Below, one piece after another: positions 47,180 through 59,731 of a DNA stretch of 64,000 bases. The stretch's first letter is position 1. Every line of letters begins with the position of its first letter. The position numbers were made by a program, and so were the translations under genes. The DNA comes from Zantedeschia hybrid cultivar (Eukaryota; Streptophyta; Magnoliopsida; Alismatales; Araceae): contig JARZZO010000008.1 of assembly GCA_030544215.1 (NCBI GenBank), forward strand, positions 22,770,614 to 22,834,613. Reading direction: 5' to 3'. The notes beneath the pieces were generated by a model. The model was not told the DNA's origin, ran no database searches, and was given only the letters and a program-made list of their open reading frames with translations.

Positions 47180-50100
47180 TTATGTAGGAAGGGAAAACAT
47201 ATTGCCAACTAGTACAATTAGAGGTGGTCCAGAACAAGAGGTGATGGGCAATTTCCTTTCTCTTTCGATGGGTTGGGCCACCTTCTCCGACCCCTGTTGC
47301 AATGGTAGGTGGTGGCCGTGGGGGGCTCCTCTGGGCCTGCACGACCAAATCCGATAATATCCAGGTAGGACCACGCCCATGTGAGGTTGAGTAACGCATG
47401 TTAATGGATATTTCTAGACTACAAATGTGCTCAAATGGGTGCATTTTCAAAACCCAGTTAAATGATATGGAAGAGACTTCAATATTTCTTTTCCCTTCTT
47501 CCTTCTAAGGTTTCTTAACTTCGTTAATTTTCAGATTATATGTGGCGAAAAAAAGGAAACATTATCCCAAGAAAGCAGATAAAATACTCCTACCTAGCTA
47601 GTTTGAAGTTAAATGTCTCTTTTTCCTAGTAAGCAGTCGAATATATAGTTGGTCACGACTCACAAGACTCGATCCCCGGTTAATTAGGAGAACAATAAGG
47701 TTCATATATCTCTGGCTGTTTACCAATACTTGCACACACGATCTCCTCTCCTACCTTCTATGTGAGATTAATTTTTGTATGGACTTAAAACTTGGTAATT
47801 CATCATTTACTTGATATAAGATAAAACCAACTGCAAAGAAAAATCCTCAAATCATGTGGTTCACTGGTTGGAGAACATAACATTTCCCTCGCTAATGACA
47901 CAACCCTCTCTTGATATCTCATGTTCTCATCATCACAAGCTTTCCTACGTTAAGTGGGTTATCAACTTCGCCTACTTTTCCTGTGTTACGACCCCAGCAT
48001 GCAAAGTGATAGGATATATCAGAATAGTTCACACGAACAGCAGTAGAGAGCCCTGAACATCCTGTTGTGTCGCTATTTATCTACGTAAGTTGCCACGGGC
48101 TTTTCCACGATACACATGTAGAGGAATGTTTCAAGATCAAATATTCACCACCCAAACAAGGCAATATATAGACGAAAGAATGAACTACAATTGTGTAGGA
48201 TGTTGCCTCCAACAAAGTTATGCCATTCCCATGCAACTAAACTATGTTAAGTCAAGTCCCCAACTCTCAGTGTCCAATCACAATAAACAGCCGATCGAGT
48301 GATCATTCGAAGTTCCAACAACTTTGCCTACTTCCCAAGCTATTTCATTGTTCTATTTTCGTGCTACGCCCCTAGTTCCATAACTCATGACTCATGATTG
48401 AAATCGACCTCTACTAGCTAGTTAAAGGCAAATAACTAGAACACGAATGATCGAACTTCAGTCTGAAATCGACCTCTCCCTTTTCTCATTATCCTAATTT
48501 AAACTACAACATATATGTAGGGTTTAAACTAAACTCACTGCCGCAGATAAAGGTGTAACTGAGTTGAGACGATCGAACTTCAGTCTGTTCAAATTTGTTT
48601 TCTTTTGCGATCGAGTTAAGCAAACTTTTGTCAAGCTAGCTCGAACCAGTTGAATGCTAAATGTGCTTAATCTTATCTTACGCAAGCTTAGACAGTTGAT
48701 ACTTGAGACAATGTGGATTGTTTGGATATTAAAGAACCTAATTTATTTTATGCATGCATGTTTGTCCACTCGTTTGAACCATTAAGTGAACGGAAATGAA
48801 TGAGGTATTTGATCTTTCACGTGCCTACATAATACTTGTTGCACTGGATGAGATGTGGTCCGAAAAATGAGATTTTTTTTTTTGGTCAATCTTACTATGT
48901 GTTACATATTTGTACAACTCGATCTCCTCCGAGCAAACTACCAAGAGACCCCAAGAGAGAAGTAAAGAAACAACAACAAAAAAAAAAGTCGTCAGCTCCT
49001 TCTCCACCCTACCTTAGCCTTTTCTTTGCCAAGCCATCACTAGCTAGAAGAGAGAAATGAGAGAGAAAAACAAGAAAGAGTACTACTTAAGCTCTTTCCC
49101 AAGGTTCCTCAAGTGCTCCCATCGAAGAGCTCTCAAGGATCTACATCGGCTACTTTCTTTTTTTTTTTTCTAGAGAAAGCTTGAATCCTTTCTGCAGATT
49201 TTTGTGTGGTGGTTCCCTTCATCTTGTTATGTGTGTTTGAGGCTTGTAACCTTGCATTTAGTGTCCTAGATATTATAGAGTAGTGGTTAGCATCATATCA
49301 ACTAATTTTGTCTTAGATTCACTTGTACATAATTTTTAAAGGTTATACTTTGAAATGGATATAGACCTTGAGTTGGTTGAACCATTTAAGAATCTTGTGT
49401 CTCCTCGTGCAAATGCTCCATCTCTTCTTATCTTATTTTTTAGTGCGGTTGCTTGTGTGATTAAGATCCTCTCGTCCATTGCTATTCAGTTTTGCTTAAG
49501 TTCAACCTCCATATAAGGTTTTTATTAATGTTGTTCTAGCTCTCCTTTTCCATAGGATCTTATGATTAGCTTTTAATTTTTGTAAAGCCCAATTCATCAC
49601 CTCTCTTGATTTGCCATAGATTCAGCCAACTTCCACGTTCTATGTATATCAAGCTAGAAAAATCGACACAAAATTGTTGTAATGTGTGAATTTGAAAAAC
49701 CAATAAAACAAAAATCTCTATATATAATAATGTTAAGTAGTAAATTGAAAGGAATAAACTTAATTGGTCATTAAGGCTGAAGAAACTATGCTATGCTTAT
49801 GGTAGGGATGTGAAAGGGCTATATTCAACGTGTGTCTACTTAAGGTGGATCTCCTAACCTAATACACTATACTATCAATTTAGAAGACTCTTCACTAGCT
49901 TGCTTATTGAAGCAACTGCTTCTTTGTGTAAGATTCTGAGGTAGAGAAATATAAGAAGAGATCAGGAAGAACGAGAGAAGGCTCACAACTCTCAGTGAAC
50001 CTGAAAAAATCACAAACATTATTCAATTAATATTTTGTATATAATCGACATCCATTTATAGATGTGAATTTTTTATTTTTACCAGAAAAAATGATTATAT

Positions 50101-53100
50101 ATCACACAAAAGTACATACTAACTTCTACAAAAGAATCACTGTCAAAATCAAATTCGAAGTTTACTTTATCCCTATCCGAAAAGTTAGCAAAAGTAAATT
50201 AGATTGTTTGCTGGAAAATCAACGGAACTTGACTTGAAAAAATTCCCTGTCAAAGTCTTGTTTTTTTTTCCCCCTTTTCTTAAGCCACATCATCGCCACC
50301 TAAACTGTATCACTTATAAACTAATAAGTTATTAGTGTATCATATGCATTTGATTAAAATAGACATGTACATTTGTCATCTACATTCATATCAGTAAAGA
50401 AAGACAGGACTATCAACTAACCTTTAAGCTATTAATTAGTTGAATAATTAGTCTACCGGTTACCATTTAGATATGTTGCTTTGATATACCTTGGCATGGC
50501 TAATTTGCTAAATGTCAAATCCAATATGCCTTAGTGCGAACTATCTTCCAAAGAATACAACAACTATTTATATTTTTTGTTCTTTGCCTTCCAACATCAG
50601 TTGACATCTATTCAGCACAAGGAAGAACAATTTATCGGAAGATAGCATGAAGAGGTCTGAGTTGAGAAAAGATTTCCCTCCCAAAGAGCTTTTCCTCCTT
50701 GGATGCAACTTCTCAATGGATGGGATCCACGACTAGATGACAAAACTTGATCAACCCAAAGACAACTGCCAGTTTCCCATGCATCAAGTAGCTAGTGTGC
50801 AAAATCTTCAAGTGCTTCATGGTAGTCCAAACTATTCAGTTAATGCCACTAGTTTAAAGAGGGGAAAAAAAGCCTTAACCAAAAGTATTCTCTTTTACCT
50901 CTTTTTTATGATTAAAATAAGTTGCCTTTCATTAATAAGAAAAAGATGTGTTAACACCAGGAGAGGAGGAGAAGCATAGAACAGGCTGCAAGATGGCGAG
51001 TACAAGGAGAGGCCACAGAGCTATGGGAGTCTAACGGATAGTGCTGCTACAAATAGTAGAGTACAGAGAACATGTAAAACACAATGAACAAACAGGTCCA
51101 ACAAAGAGACGGGTGGACACTAGAATAGTCACTGGAGTGCTGTTGGAAAGCCGAAACTTGAAGCTGGCAACAGAGGCCAGAGCATGTTGCATCTCACAAA
51201 CAACAACTACTACGAAGAAGTAGGCTCAAGATCGTATTTCTATGGAGGACATACAAAGAGTTTTCGGGATCTCGAGCACCATCATGGATCTCCATAATCC
51301 TAGCTCAGGATCTACATAGAGTCAACCACACCATTGCAAGGATGCCAGAACCCCCAGCCATCGACAGAAGAAGTAGCACCCCTGAAAAGCTAGAAGGGAA
51401 ACGCACAGAGATGGGGAACAACAACATAGCTAGAAGGAGGAGAGCAAAATAGAGAAGAGGTAGCAAAACAATGTCGACAATTGGAGATCCGACAAATCCC
51501 TAAGGATGCCACACAAGCTCCACTGAATGGGGAGACAAAAAATGGTGAGAGATCCTTGGAGGAGAAGGGACCCTACAAGAGGAAACTACTTTATGAACCC
51601 AAATGGACCTCAGCTCGCGTGTATATTTTTTTACTTGTCAATTGTAAGTAGTCAATAACCTGATGGCCTATATCTTCTGATTGTCCATCACATCCATTTG
51701 TGTGGATTAGTCAAGGAGGACCCTCTTCATTACTGAGAAATTATTGGTTGTCTTTGGTGCTGGTATTTGCCTACCTATAAAGGAAGTAGTCAGAGGCTTT
51801 GAGCATACGCCTTTTCTATCCTCTTATTGAGAACTATCCTTCCTTTTGCTTGCCTGGATCAGACATCTGACTCGGAATGAAACCAAGTCCTTTATATCCA
51901 TGCATCTTTTTGAAGCAAGCAGGATCCCTAGTTCTCCGTCTTTTATATATTTGAGGTCAGGATTGATGCTTATTAATGAGTTGGGCTTCGTGTGTCAGGC
52001 TGTTAGTATCAACCATCGGCATGTAACCCCCTGCCAGTTTGTCAAGTGAGCAGGTTTTACTTACATATCGGCATGTCAATAAATGCAAATATACTTACTT
52101 TCCAAGGAGTTCATTCACAAAGATACAATCTTTATATGTAAAAAGCCCTTTAGATTAAAATCATTTGCTAAACTGAGTCTCATATGCCTCAATGAGTTAA
52201 GTTTTTTTTTTTTTGAAATGTGGGTTAGTCTTTGATGAGCAGCATCATAGGCGCAAAATTCCCCTTGGACGTGATCTTTTGTTTAAAAGTTGCTTTTGTG
52301 GGACATAAGAGCATTAGCGGCCCACAAAAGAAGAACACTTTTCTTCTCCAAGGAATACAACATTAGATTGGCGAACCACGTCAGCCACGGCTGATTCCGT
52401 TCGGTGATCCAGTAACTCACCGGACGCTATAGAGAGAGAGGGTGGCTTCTACCATCATTTTTTGAAACCTAGAATAATATTTACTGTACTACTTGTGGTG
52501 AAGTGTTGGCAGCGTCCAATCGGATTTGATCGGATAGTTGCAACATTAAGTGTGATCTTTGTTTTCTTAATAAAAGTTTAGAGGGATGAGGGCAACCTTA
52601 AGGGAGTTATTCATACCGCTTAATCTTTGATCAGATAGTTAAAAAATTTAAAATTTAAAATTTAAATAATTTATTTTTATTTTTAGATTTTTTTAACCTT
52701 CTGATCGAACAGTACCGATGGCTCTTTTAAAGTTACTCTCCCCTGGCCCTTAAGCTTTTCTTTAAAATATTAGCTACTACAACGGCTATCTGATCGAAAC
52801 TAATGAGACGACCGCCTGCATAAGATACATTAAGTATTACTTAACCCTAAATTCCCAGACTCGATCCAATCCCTTTCTCCTTTCTCATAATTGCTAACCG
52901 CAGACCATGCCGCGTCCGGATCCAATGTATGCTCCCACAAAACCAACGTCCATACCATACCAAGCTAATTAAATATGTGTTGCCCACTTAACAAGTTATG
53001 GTCAACGTATTATCTAGGACATTATATATAGAACGGAGATCCTTGCAGTACAAGATTTGACTGAACTCAGTCAGCTGTGAGAAGGGAAGAAGTAGTTTTT

Positions 53101-53500
53101 CGAAAAAGCCCCTCATCGGGAATGGGTAAAACTTCTCATAAGGGGTTTTATGGAAAAAAAAAAAGCTCCCCATCAGGAAGGATAAAAGTTCCCAAGAGGC
53201 GATTTCTTGAAAAATTCTCTTTTCATAACTAACTGAGTTCAATTCATTCTTATACTGAGAGGATCTCAAATCTCATATATAATACGCAAAGATGGTGGCT
53301 ACTAGTGGCATCAAAATTGTACATAGTGCCACCTATTTCAAAATCTAATGTCTGAATTCTCACAATTTTAAACCTTCTTTAATCTTTACTATCAATAAAC
53401 TAGTTATAAACAAAAACTCATTTAACTAGAACATGAAAATGCAAAGATTAGAAGGATGCCATATATGCATTATAATATATATGTATCTAATTTTGTGAAA
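47180..53500. other. 6.3 kb intergenic, no gene or clear element
   Basis: I find no recognisable domain on either strand. Small frames of 60-96 codons are scattered and unconvincing. Poly-T runs lie at about 48871, 49158 and 52204. The stretch at 50880-51600 has an ACA/GAG-rich texture that could be old retroelement sequence, but I cannot show it. Confidence 0.4.
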
Positions 53501-53509
53501 AGCATTTAT

Positions 53510-54175
53510 GTAGGTCAAGAATTGGGGGAGGACGGGATGTGTCCGATCTTGATCCGACCACCACGATAAGATTTGTAGGACAAGAAAATGCGCATTGGGC
53601 AATGACCTGCAAGGGTGGAGAAGTGTCAGGAGGCCCCTTGGTCGAGGGGTAAGGAAGGACCCTCCTACGATCAAGTCAGTCGCCTGAGTGCGAGTAGCTA
53701 GGGTTTTCTGGTCAATGAGAGAGCATACCTTTTTTATGCAGGGTCTTCTTGGTTGTAGGAAATGTATGATTTCTCAATTAGAGAGTGAGAGAGTGAGTGC
53801 CCTGTACGCTTCAGGACTACGATGCTGTGAAGATCGTGGGAGCCTAAAAGGGGGAAGAGGGATCTTCACATTACTGGCATGTTGCCGAACATTCGGGCCA
53901 CTTCCTTTAGAATGTTGTAGCCCGTTCTTTGACTGAGTTTCTCGCAAAAAAGGGGAACAAAGTTTTGAACCTAGTTGGCTTCTTGGGATCTCGAGAGGTC
54001 GATCCCTTGTGCTCCCTATAAGGAGCTTAGCCTTGGTCTCGATGAGCGCCGCGGTCTGGGCCAACCCACTGGGCCTTATGCGAGGGGCCTTGTTAGGAGC
54101 CCCAAACTGGGCCGCGAGCAACTGGCCGCTAGTAATTGGGCCTCCCTGCACTAGTCCGGCTTACACCTCCTCAAT
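53510..54175 (-). mobile_element. LTR-retrotransposon fragment
   Basis: Read on the minus strand, GACTGACTTGATCGTAGGAGG near 53655-53680 matches the GACTGACTTGAGCxTCGGAGG word that recurs in many plant LTRs, and the same word occurs on the plus strand at 55638. The GC-rich remainder (to about 54170) has no host-gene motif. Ends were not resolved. Confidence 0.5.
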
Positions 54176-54179
54176 ATAC

Positions 54180-55255
54180 ATTCAAAATTATATTTGTTGT
54201 TAATTTCACAGGATTCAAATGAGCTTTTTGGTATAAGTAATTTATTGATAGTAGGTAGAGAAGATTTAACCATGTGAATTAATTAGAATATAAAATTGAG
54301 TCATCAGAATTTGGAGTAAGTGGAACTATACTTTTTGTGCCACCAATGGAAACGAATTCCTGCCAGACATCTAGGAAATAGGTCTAGGGGATCGTGTTTC
54401 CCATCCTAGCACGGCTGTAAATAAGTCTTTCCAACATCATCATTTAAGCCATGCTGCACATCTGATGTATAAGACATTATATTGATCTGAGGGTATAGGG
54501 TTCTCCCTCACCTCCTAGGCACCATGCCAAGTTATGCAACTGTATCACAACTAGGATCCAACAATTGGATCCAAGTCTTGAATCGCCAGCGTAAGATGCA
54601 TCTTGCATAAGTTGTCAAGGTGAGAGGATCCTCTCTCGTTGATCAGGCGGCCATCTACGTACTTCACATCCCTCGTCTACAAGCTAGCCTGTATAATTCT
54701 TTGCCAGATGCAGGCAAAGATGGGAGGGGGAACCATGAGAACTATTCAATGATGCATTCCTGTTGCACATAGTGCCTCTTGTTCTGGATGACAACTTCAA
54801 TTCCATTACCAATTTTCTTCAAAGATGTTAGGCTTCTCGGCTTAATGTCTTGCAAATAACTACTTCGTGATCAATTTTCTATATAGGAGCAATAGGGTGT
54901 AGGATTGGAAAGTTTTTTTTTTTTTCAGCGTCTTTGAGACCTTAACCTAACTTGAATCCCGTTGGCATGAGGTACTAGGATGTTGAGCTCCACCCAAACA
55001 AACTCTTGGATATGATTCATGCATGTTCTAATATTGCACTCGACGGTCTACAACACTCTTCCAATGTTGTCAGCTAGCTATTGATCTCAAATTAATGCTT
55101 TCAATTGTGAAGATTATCCAATTGATGTTGCAAGGAAATGTAAGTTCAATCCTCGATTCTCCTCCATAAACAAAATTTGGAGTCCACTTGGAAGAGGAAA
55201 CCCTTTACATAGAGGATCTCATTATAAGAAGTGATGAGAATAATTTTTGAACCAT
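54180..55255. other. Intergenic, nothing firmly recognised
   Basis: A stop-broken plus-strand frame near 54520-54830 has a vaguely protein-like texture but no family I can name. Confidence 0.35.
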
Positions 55256-55259
55256 TGAA

Positions 55260-55860
55260 ATTGAACTAACCAAGTCAGCGTGATGAGAACGACTCACTGA
55301 ACTTGGTCTATTATGGACCAAGTTAGCTAAGTGAGCCCGGCTGAGTCGACCCATATGACTTGGCCCAAAGTGACTCAGCCTATATGACTTGGCCTAGAGT
55401 GACTTGGGTCACTCGGTTCAATCCACTCGGCCCAATATAATGACCAATCAGTTGATGATACATATCTCTTCTAAAATGTGCATACCCTTCAAAGAACAAG
55501 GGGAGTCCCATATCCGAATTTTCAAGCATTCTTCACCTACTTTCTCCTACAAAAGGAACTCAAGGATATCAAAATAAGGTAAGTCTTCTACTTCCGCTTC
55601 TTACTCAGTCACTCACTTTATGTCACATGTCATAGGACTGACTTGAGCATCGGAGGGTTTTCCCCTCGGTACAAGCCAATCGTCGAGGAGCCTCACTTTG
55701 TCTTGCAAGACACACGTCGACCTCAGCTTAGCCTGAGAGTTAGCCTGAGCACCAGTCAGCCTTAGTTCAGCCTGAGAGTCGGCCTTAACTAGTCTATCTG
55801 AGCCAAGCTTGGGAGTCAGCCTCAGCACCAGTCGGCCTCAGTCGTCTATCGATGGAGGTC
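55260..55860 (+). mobile_element. LTR-retrotransposon fragment with degenerate internal repeats
   Basis: It contains GACTGACTTGAGCATCGGAGG (55638), shared with the minus-strand fragment at 53.6 kb. Left of it, TGACTTGGCC and TGACTCAG words repeat (55290-55435). Right of it, GTCAGCCT / GTCGGCCT words repeat (about 55735-55850). Ends were not resolved. Confidence 0.5.
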
Positions 55861-57596
55861 GGATTTCTGCTTCGACAAGAAGTAGCCATATGTCATGATC
55901 TTCTCTCACTTAGAATTGGAATAGAGGATAATGGAGAACTATGGGATTGATGATAAAATCTACATAATGGGGTCGAAACTTGGCAATCGGCAATTTGGAG
56001 AACATATGCCTGCTTATACTAACTAGACCGAAAAATATTTTTCCGAACGGTCATACAACTAACAAATAGATGACCAACAAATATTCAGTCCATGAAAAAT
56101 GGCAGGCCCAAATAAGTCCACCAAGCCCAAAACATGTAGCAGCCAAATTTGGCTGGAGAGAGGGTCTACGTCCAAAACAACCACTCACTTCTGCATTGCA
56201 GTTGGAGTAATGAAATTAGAACAAAACCTTTCAATGTGGATAAGCTTTAAACTCTGATTTCCTCTGAAGAACAAGCTCTCCTCTCACAAAATCCACACGT
56301 GCGGAACTCAGTTCCTTGCCCAAAACAAAGTTGGAGCACTCTTTTCACACGCGCATGACAAGGAAACCATTCACTACTAATACTAGGGGATCGAGTCATG
56401 TTGCGGGAACTGCTGCTGCTAAGGACCAGTGCCGGCTGCCATTAATCTCGCCGGAAATTCTTTTGTACCACGATAATGCAAGCACGCTTGCACTGGCCTT
56501 TGGATTTTTCTTTCCCTAACTGCACCGTTGGTCTGGCTTGACCATGCATGCAAAACCCCATGCAGCAGCATCCAAATCCCATCAGAAATCCCAGCGAGAA
56601 CAAAGCCATGCACACTAACATCCACGCGGTCCCAACTGATGCACTCCACCGCCATGCTGGAGATGTATGCCCTGTGCATGCCTGCCGCCAGCAATCTTTT
56701 CATACCGATCAGGACTCTAGATCTTAGCACAAGAATCTACCGTCCAAATTAAAGATGATTGTGCATGCAATAACCAGCTGGCAGCACAAACAGAACACCA
56801 AAGCCATGCAAAAAAGTCATGTGCGTACCGTATGGATACCACTACGCTGCCATGCACAGCACTTGCTGCTAGCTAGGTTCAGCACAGCAGACAAAACAAG
56901 GCCACATACCGAGCATGACGAAGAACATGGACCGTCCCCAACGTCAATGGGTGCTGCGCGCGTTGCTTTTGAACGAAAACGGCGACGCCGTCGTCGTTCA
57001 TAGATGCCGCCCAAGTTCCCTCTTTTAGATCAGGTCCGAAGAAATTTATGACTCTGATATATATCACCCTGTTGTAATTTAGAGCATGCCGATTTAAAAG
57101 TAAATAAATAAGAACACAAAATTTGACGAGATCAATAAAGACGTAATCCTCTACGAAGAATACAAGAGACTAACCTGAGTTACATCTAAAGACAAAGATG
57201 ATAGAGAATTTTATTATAATGGCCAAAATAAATAGACGTACAGGAACAAAAAGAGAAAACTCTCCTCGCTAAAAAAATCTCTCACAAATGACATATCAAA
57301 TTGTGACCCCGCCACAAAAGGGCACTAAGGTAACCCCCCCGGGGCACATAAAATCCAAATCTTTCCTCTTTCTACACAAACACGATAAAGTCCCCACTAA
57401 AACCTAAGCATGGGAGTATCCCACTTCAATAAGAGAGGAGAAATCAAACTCAGGCTATATTACAACAAAGGATCGATCGAGCACCTTGGCAATCGTCTCA
57501 TGGACAAGAAAAGAAACGATGCAATGTTCCCCTGACTAAGCATCACTGCAGAGATTATAAACCTCATCCATTATCGCGCAAGATATTTTAAAAACC
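55861..57596. other. Intergenic, no gene recognised
   Basis: Several overlapping 60-100 codon frames on both strands at 56316-57067 have no recognisable motif. Nothing else seen. Confidence 0.4.
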
Positions 57597-58179
57597 CTAC
57601 ACTACAACAAAAGTGGATTGTACTTACTGTTCATACTAACAGTTGTGTAGTTCGTAAGAGTACATCATTTTATACTTACGGCGTTTTTATAGTTTGTTTT
57701 ATTTTATAATTTGTTACTTAAGAGAATGTAACTATACCGTAACCGTAATACCTTGCAGAGTTATCGGGAGTGAAGTGGACCGAAAACCGTAAGTGAAACT
57801 AGTCTGGGCTAAAAACCGTAAGCGAACGGCCCCCTCTTCTTGGCGCCAAACATACCCTTGGCCCGCGCGAAGGCCAAAATCACCCGCGAAGACCCAAAAT
57901 CTCGAACAAAAAAGAAAGACAAAATCGTGAAACCAAAATTACCCGCGTGGACCGTAAACCCCCTTTTCTTCTTCCAACCCTAAATCCCCAAATCTTCTGT
58001 GACTTCTTCTCTGCATCCACCATTGACGCCGTCGTGCGTGGGCCACCATCGACCCCACCATTGCTCCAGGTATTGGTCCCCTTCTCTCCCTACACCCATA
58101 TTCCTCTCTCTCTCTCTCTCACACACGCACACACACATAGCTGGCTTATTCTCTGTTTTCACCGTGTCGGATGGGGGAG

Positions 58180-58590
58180 GAGGGGCGGCGGCGGCGGCCC
58201 TGACAGTGGCGGTGCGGCAGCGGCCCTCCAAGCGTAGGCGGGCTGGGCCGGGGAAGACAAGGGCGCCGCATGGGGGGCGTGGGAGGGCGGGCAGTGTTGA
58301 TGGCGGCGGTGGGGGTGGGGATGGGGCTAGGGCTGGAGGAAGGTGAGTGCGCGAGAGGTGGCAGGGAAGGTGGCGGTGCGGCGGCGGCCCTTTGGGCGTG
58401 GGCGGGCTTGTCCGGGGAAGACAAGGGCACCGTATGGGGGCGCGGGAGGCCGGGCAGTGCTGACGGCGGTGGTGGGGGTGGGGATGGCGCTGGGGTTGGA
58501 GGAAGGCAAGGGCGCGAGAGGTGGCAGGGAAGGTGGCGGTGTGGCAGCGGCCCTCTGGGCGTGGGCAGGTTGGGCCGGGGATTATTAATG
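58180..58590. repeat. GC-rich tandem repeat (about 162 bp, 2.5 copies) in the CACTA 2 leader
   Basis: GGTGGCGGTG followed by CAGCGGCCCT or its variants recurs near 58206, 58369 and 58531, with GGGGAAGACAAGGGC at 58249 and 58415. Open frames on both strands are by-products. A CT/CA microsatellite lies just before it (58105-58137), and a donor-like CCAG then GTATTGG lies at about 58070. Confidence 0.8.
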
Positions 58591-59731
58591 CATTTAGTAC
58601 TCCTAATCTGCCTGCTTATTACATATATTTGGTTGGGTGGTGGACTGCTGCCTGTCGGTGCTCTGTTTATTCTTTTAACGGGGGAGGGAGGGCAGGGAAG
58701 TAGGGGGTTCTAGTGTTTGTACTGCAAGTAGAGTATTTTTAGATTGTGAAGTGTGTGAAGGCGGGTGCTTGTGGGTTGGCAGATGAGGAGGAGGAGGCTG
58801 TGAGGATTCTTGAGGAAAGGCTGACATAGGTGCCAGACACTCTCGTCTCCTTTTTCTGCATAATTTTTTGTCATTGGATTAGGCCTGAAGGCCAGCAAGA
58901 GCAAGTCACTTTCTTTAATTCCCTTGTTTTTTCCGGTGTTCCTCCTGTCTGAGGAGGAGGCATTCTGTTGTATGTTGCTAATACTAAAATATTGATTGGG
59001 AATCATGAATGTGTGGTTCTCGTTTGTTAGTTAGATGACGTGGATAACAGAATGTTGGCCTATCAGTTAAGTGGTTGAATTACTAGTTCTTTTTTTTTGT
59101 TTGTGATCTTCTTGTCAAATTTACTTTTTCTGAGTGCAACATGCTTTCCTCTAACCTGTTTTCTTGATCTTCCTTTTTCAGTTCTCCAAGATTTTGTTCA
59201 GTATTATTTTCAGTTGGAACAATCTTTTTCCAAATACTCATGTTCATTTTGTTGTCTTTTATAGTGACATTCATTACTAATCATTCTGTATTCACAAATA
59301 TGGATTGGAGCTGGATGGATCAGCCGAGGCACTCAAATGAGTATTTGGATGGTGTTGATAAGTTCATTGATTTTGCTTGTGAATATTTGGGTGACTGTAC
59401 AAGTATCAAGTGTCCTTGTCTGCGTTGTGCATGTACTCGTAAATGGGAAAAGGAGATAGTTAGGGAACATTTATATTTCCATGGAGTCATCAAAGATAAG
59501 AAGTTCTGGGAATTTCACGGAAGTGCTTCAACTTCTAGCAGGCCATCAACACAAAAGACTTCATGTGAGCATCCCTTTAAGGATGCCGGTATGCATAGCA
59601 TGTTACATGATGTGTTTGGCATGCAAAATAACATAGATGTGGGGTCCGAATGTAGTGATGTAGATGAAGGGGTCTCTAAAGATTTTTACACTATGATTCA
59701 AGACATTGAACAACCTTTGTACCCAGGGTGC

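Noticed and set aside
58146..58713. Frames of 80-147 codons, Gly/Arg-rich
   Set aside because: Tandem GC-rich leader of CACTA 2; frames exist on both strands and have no domain.
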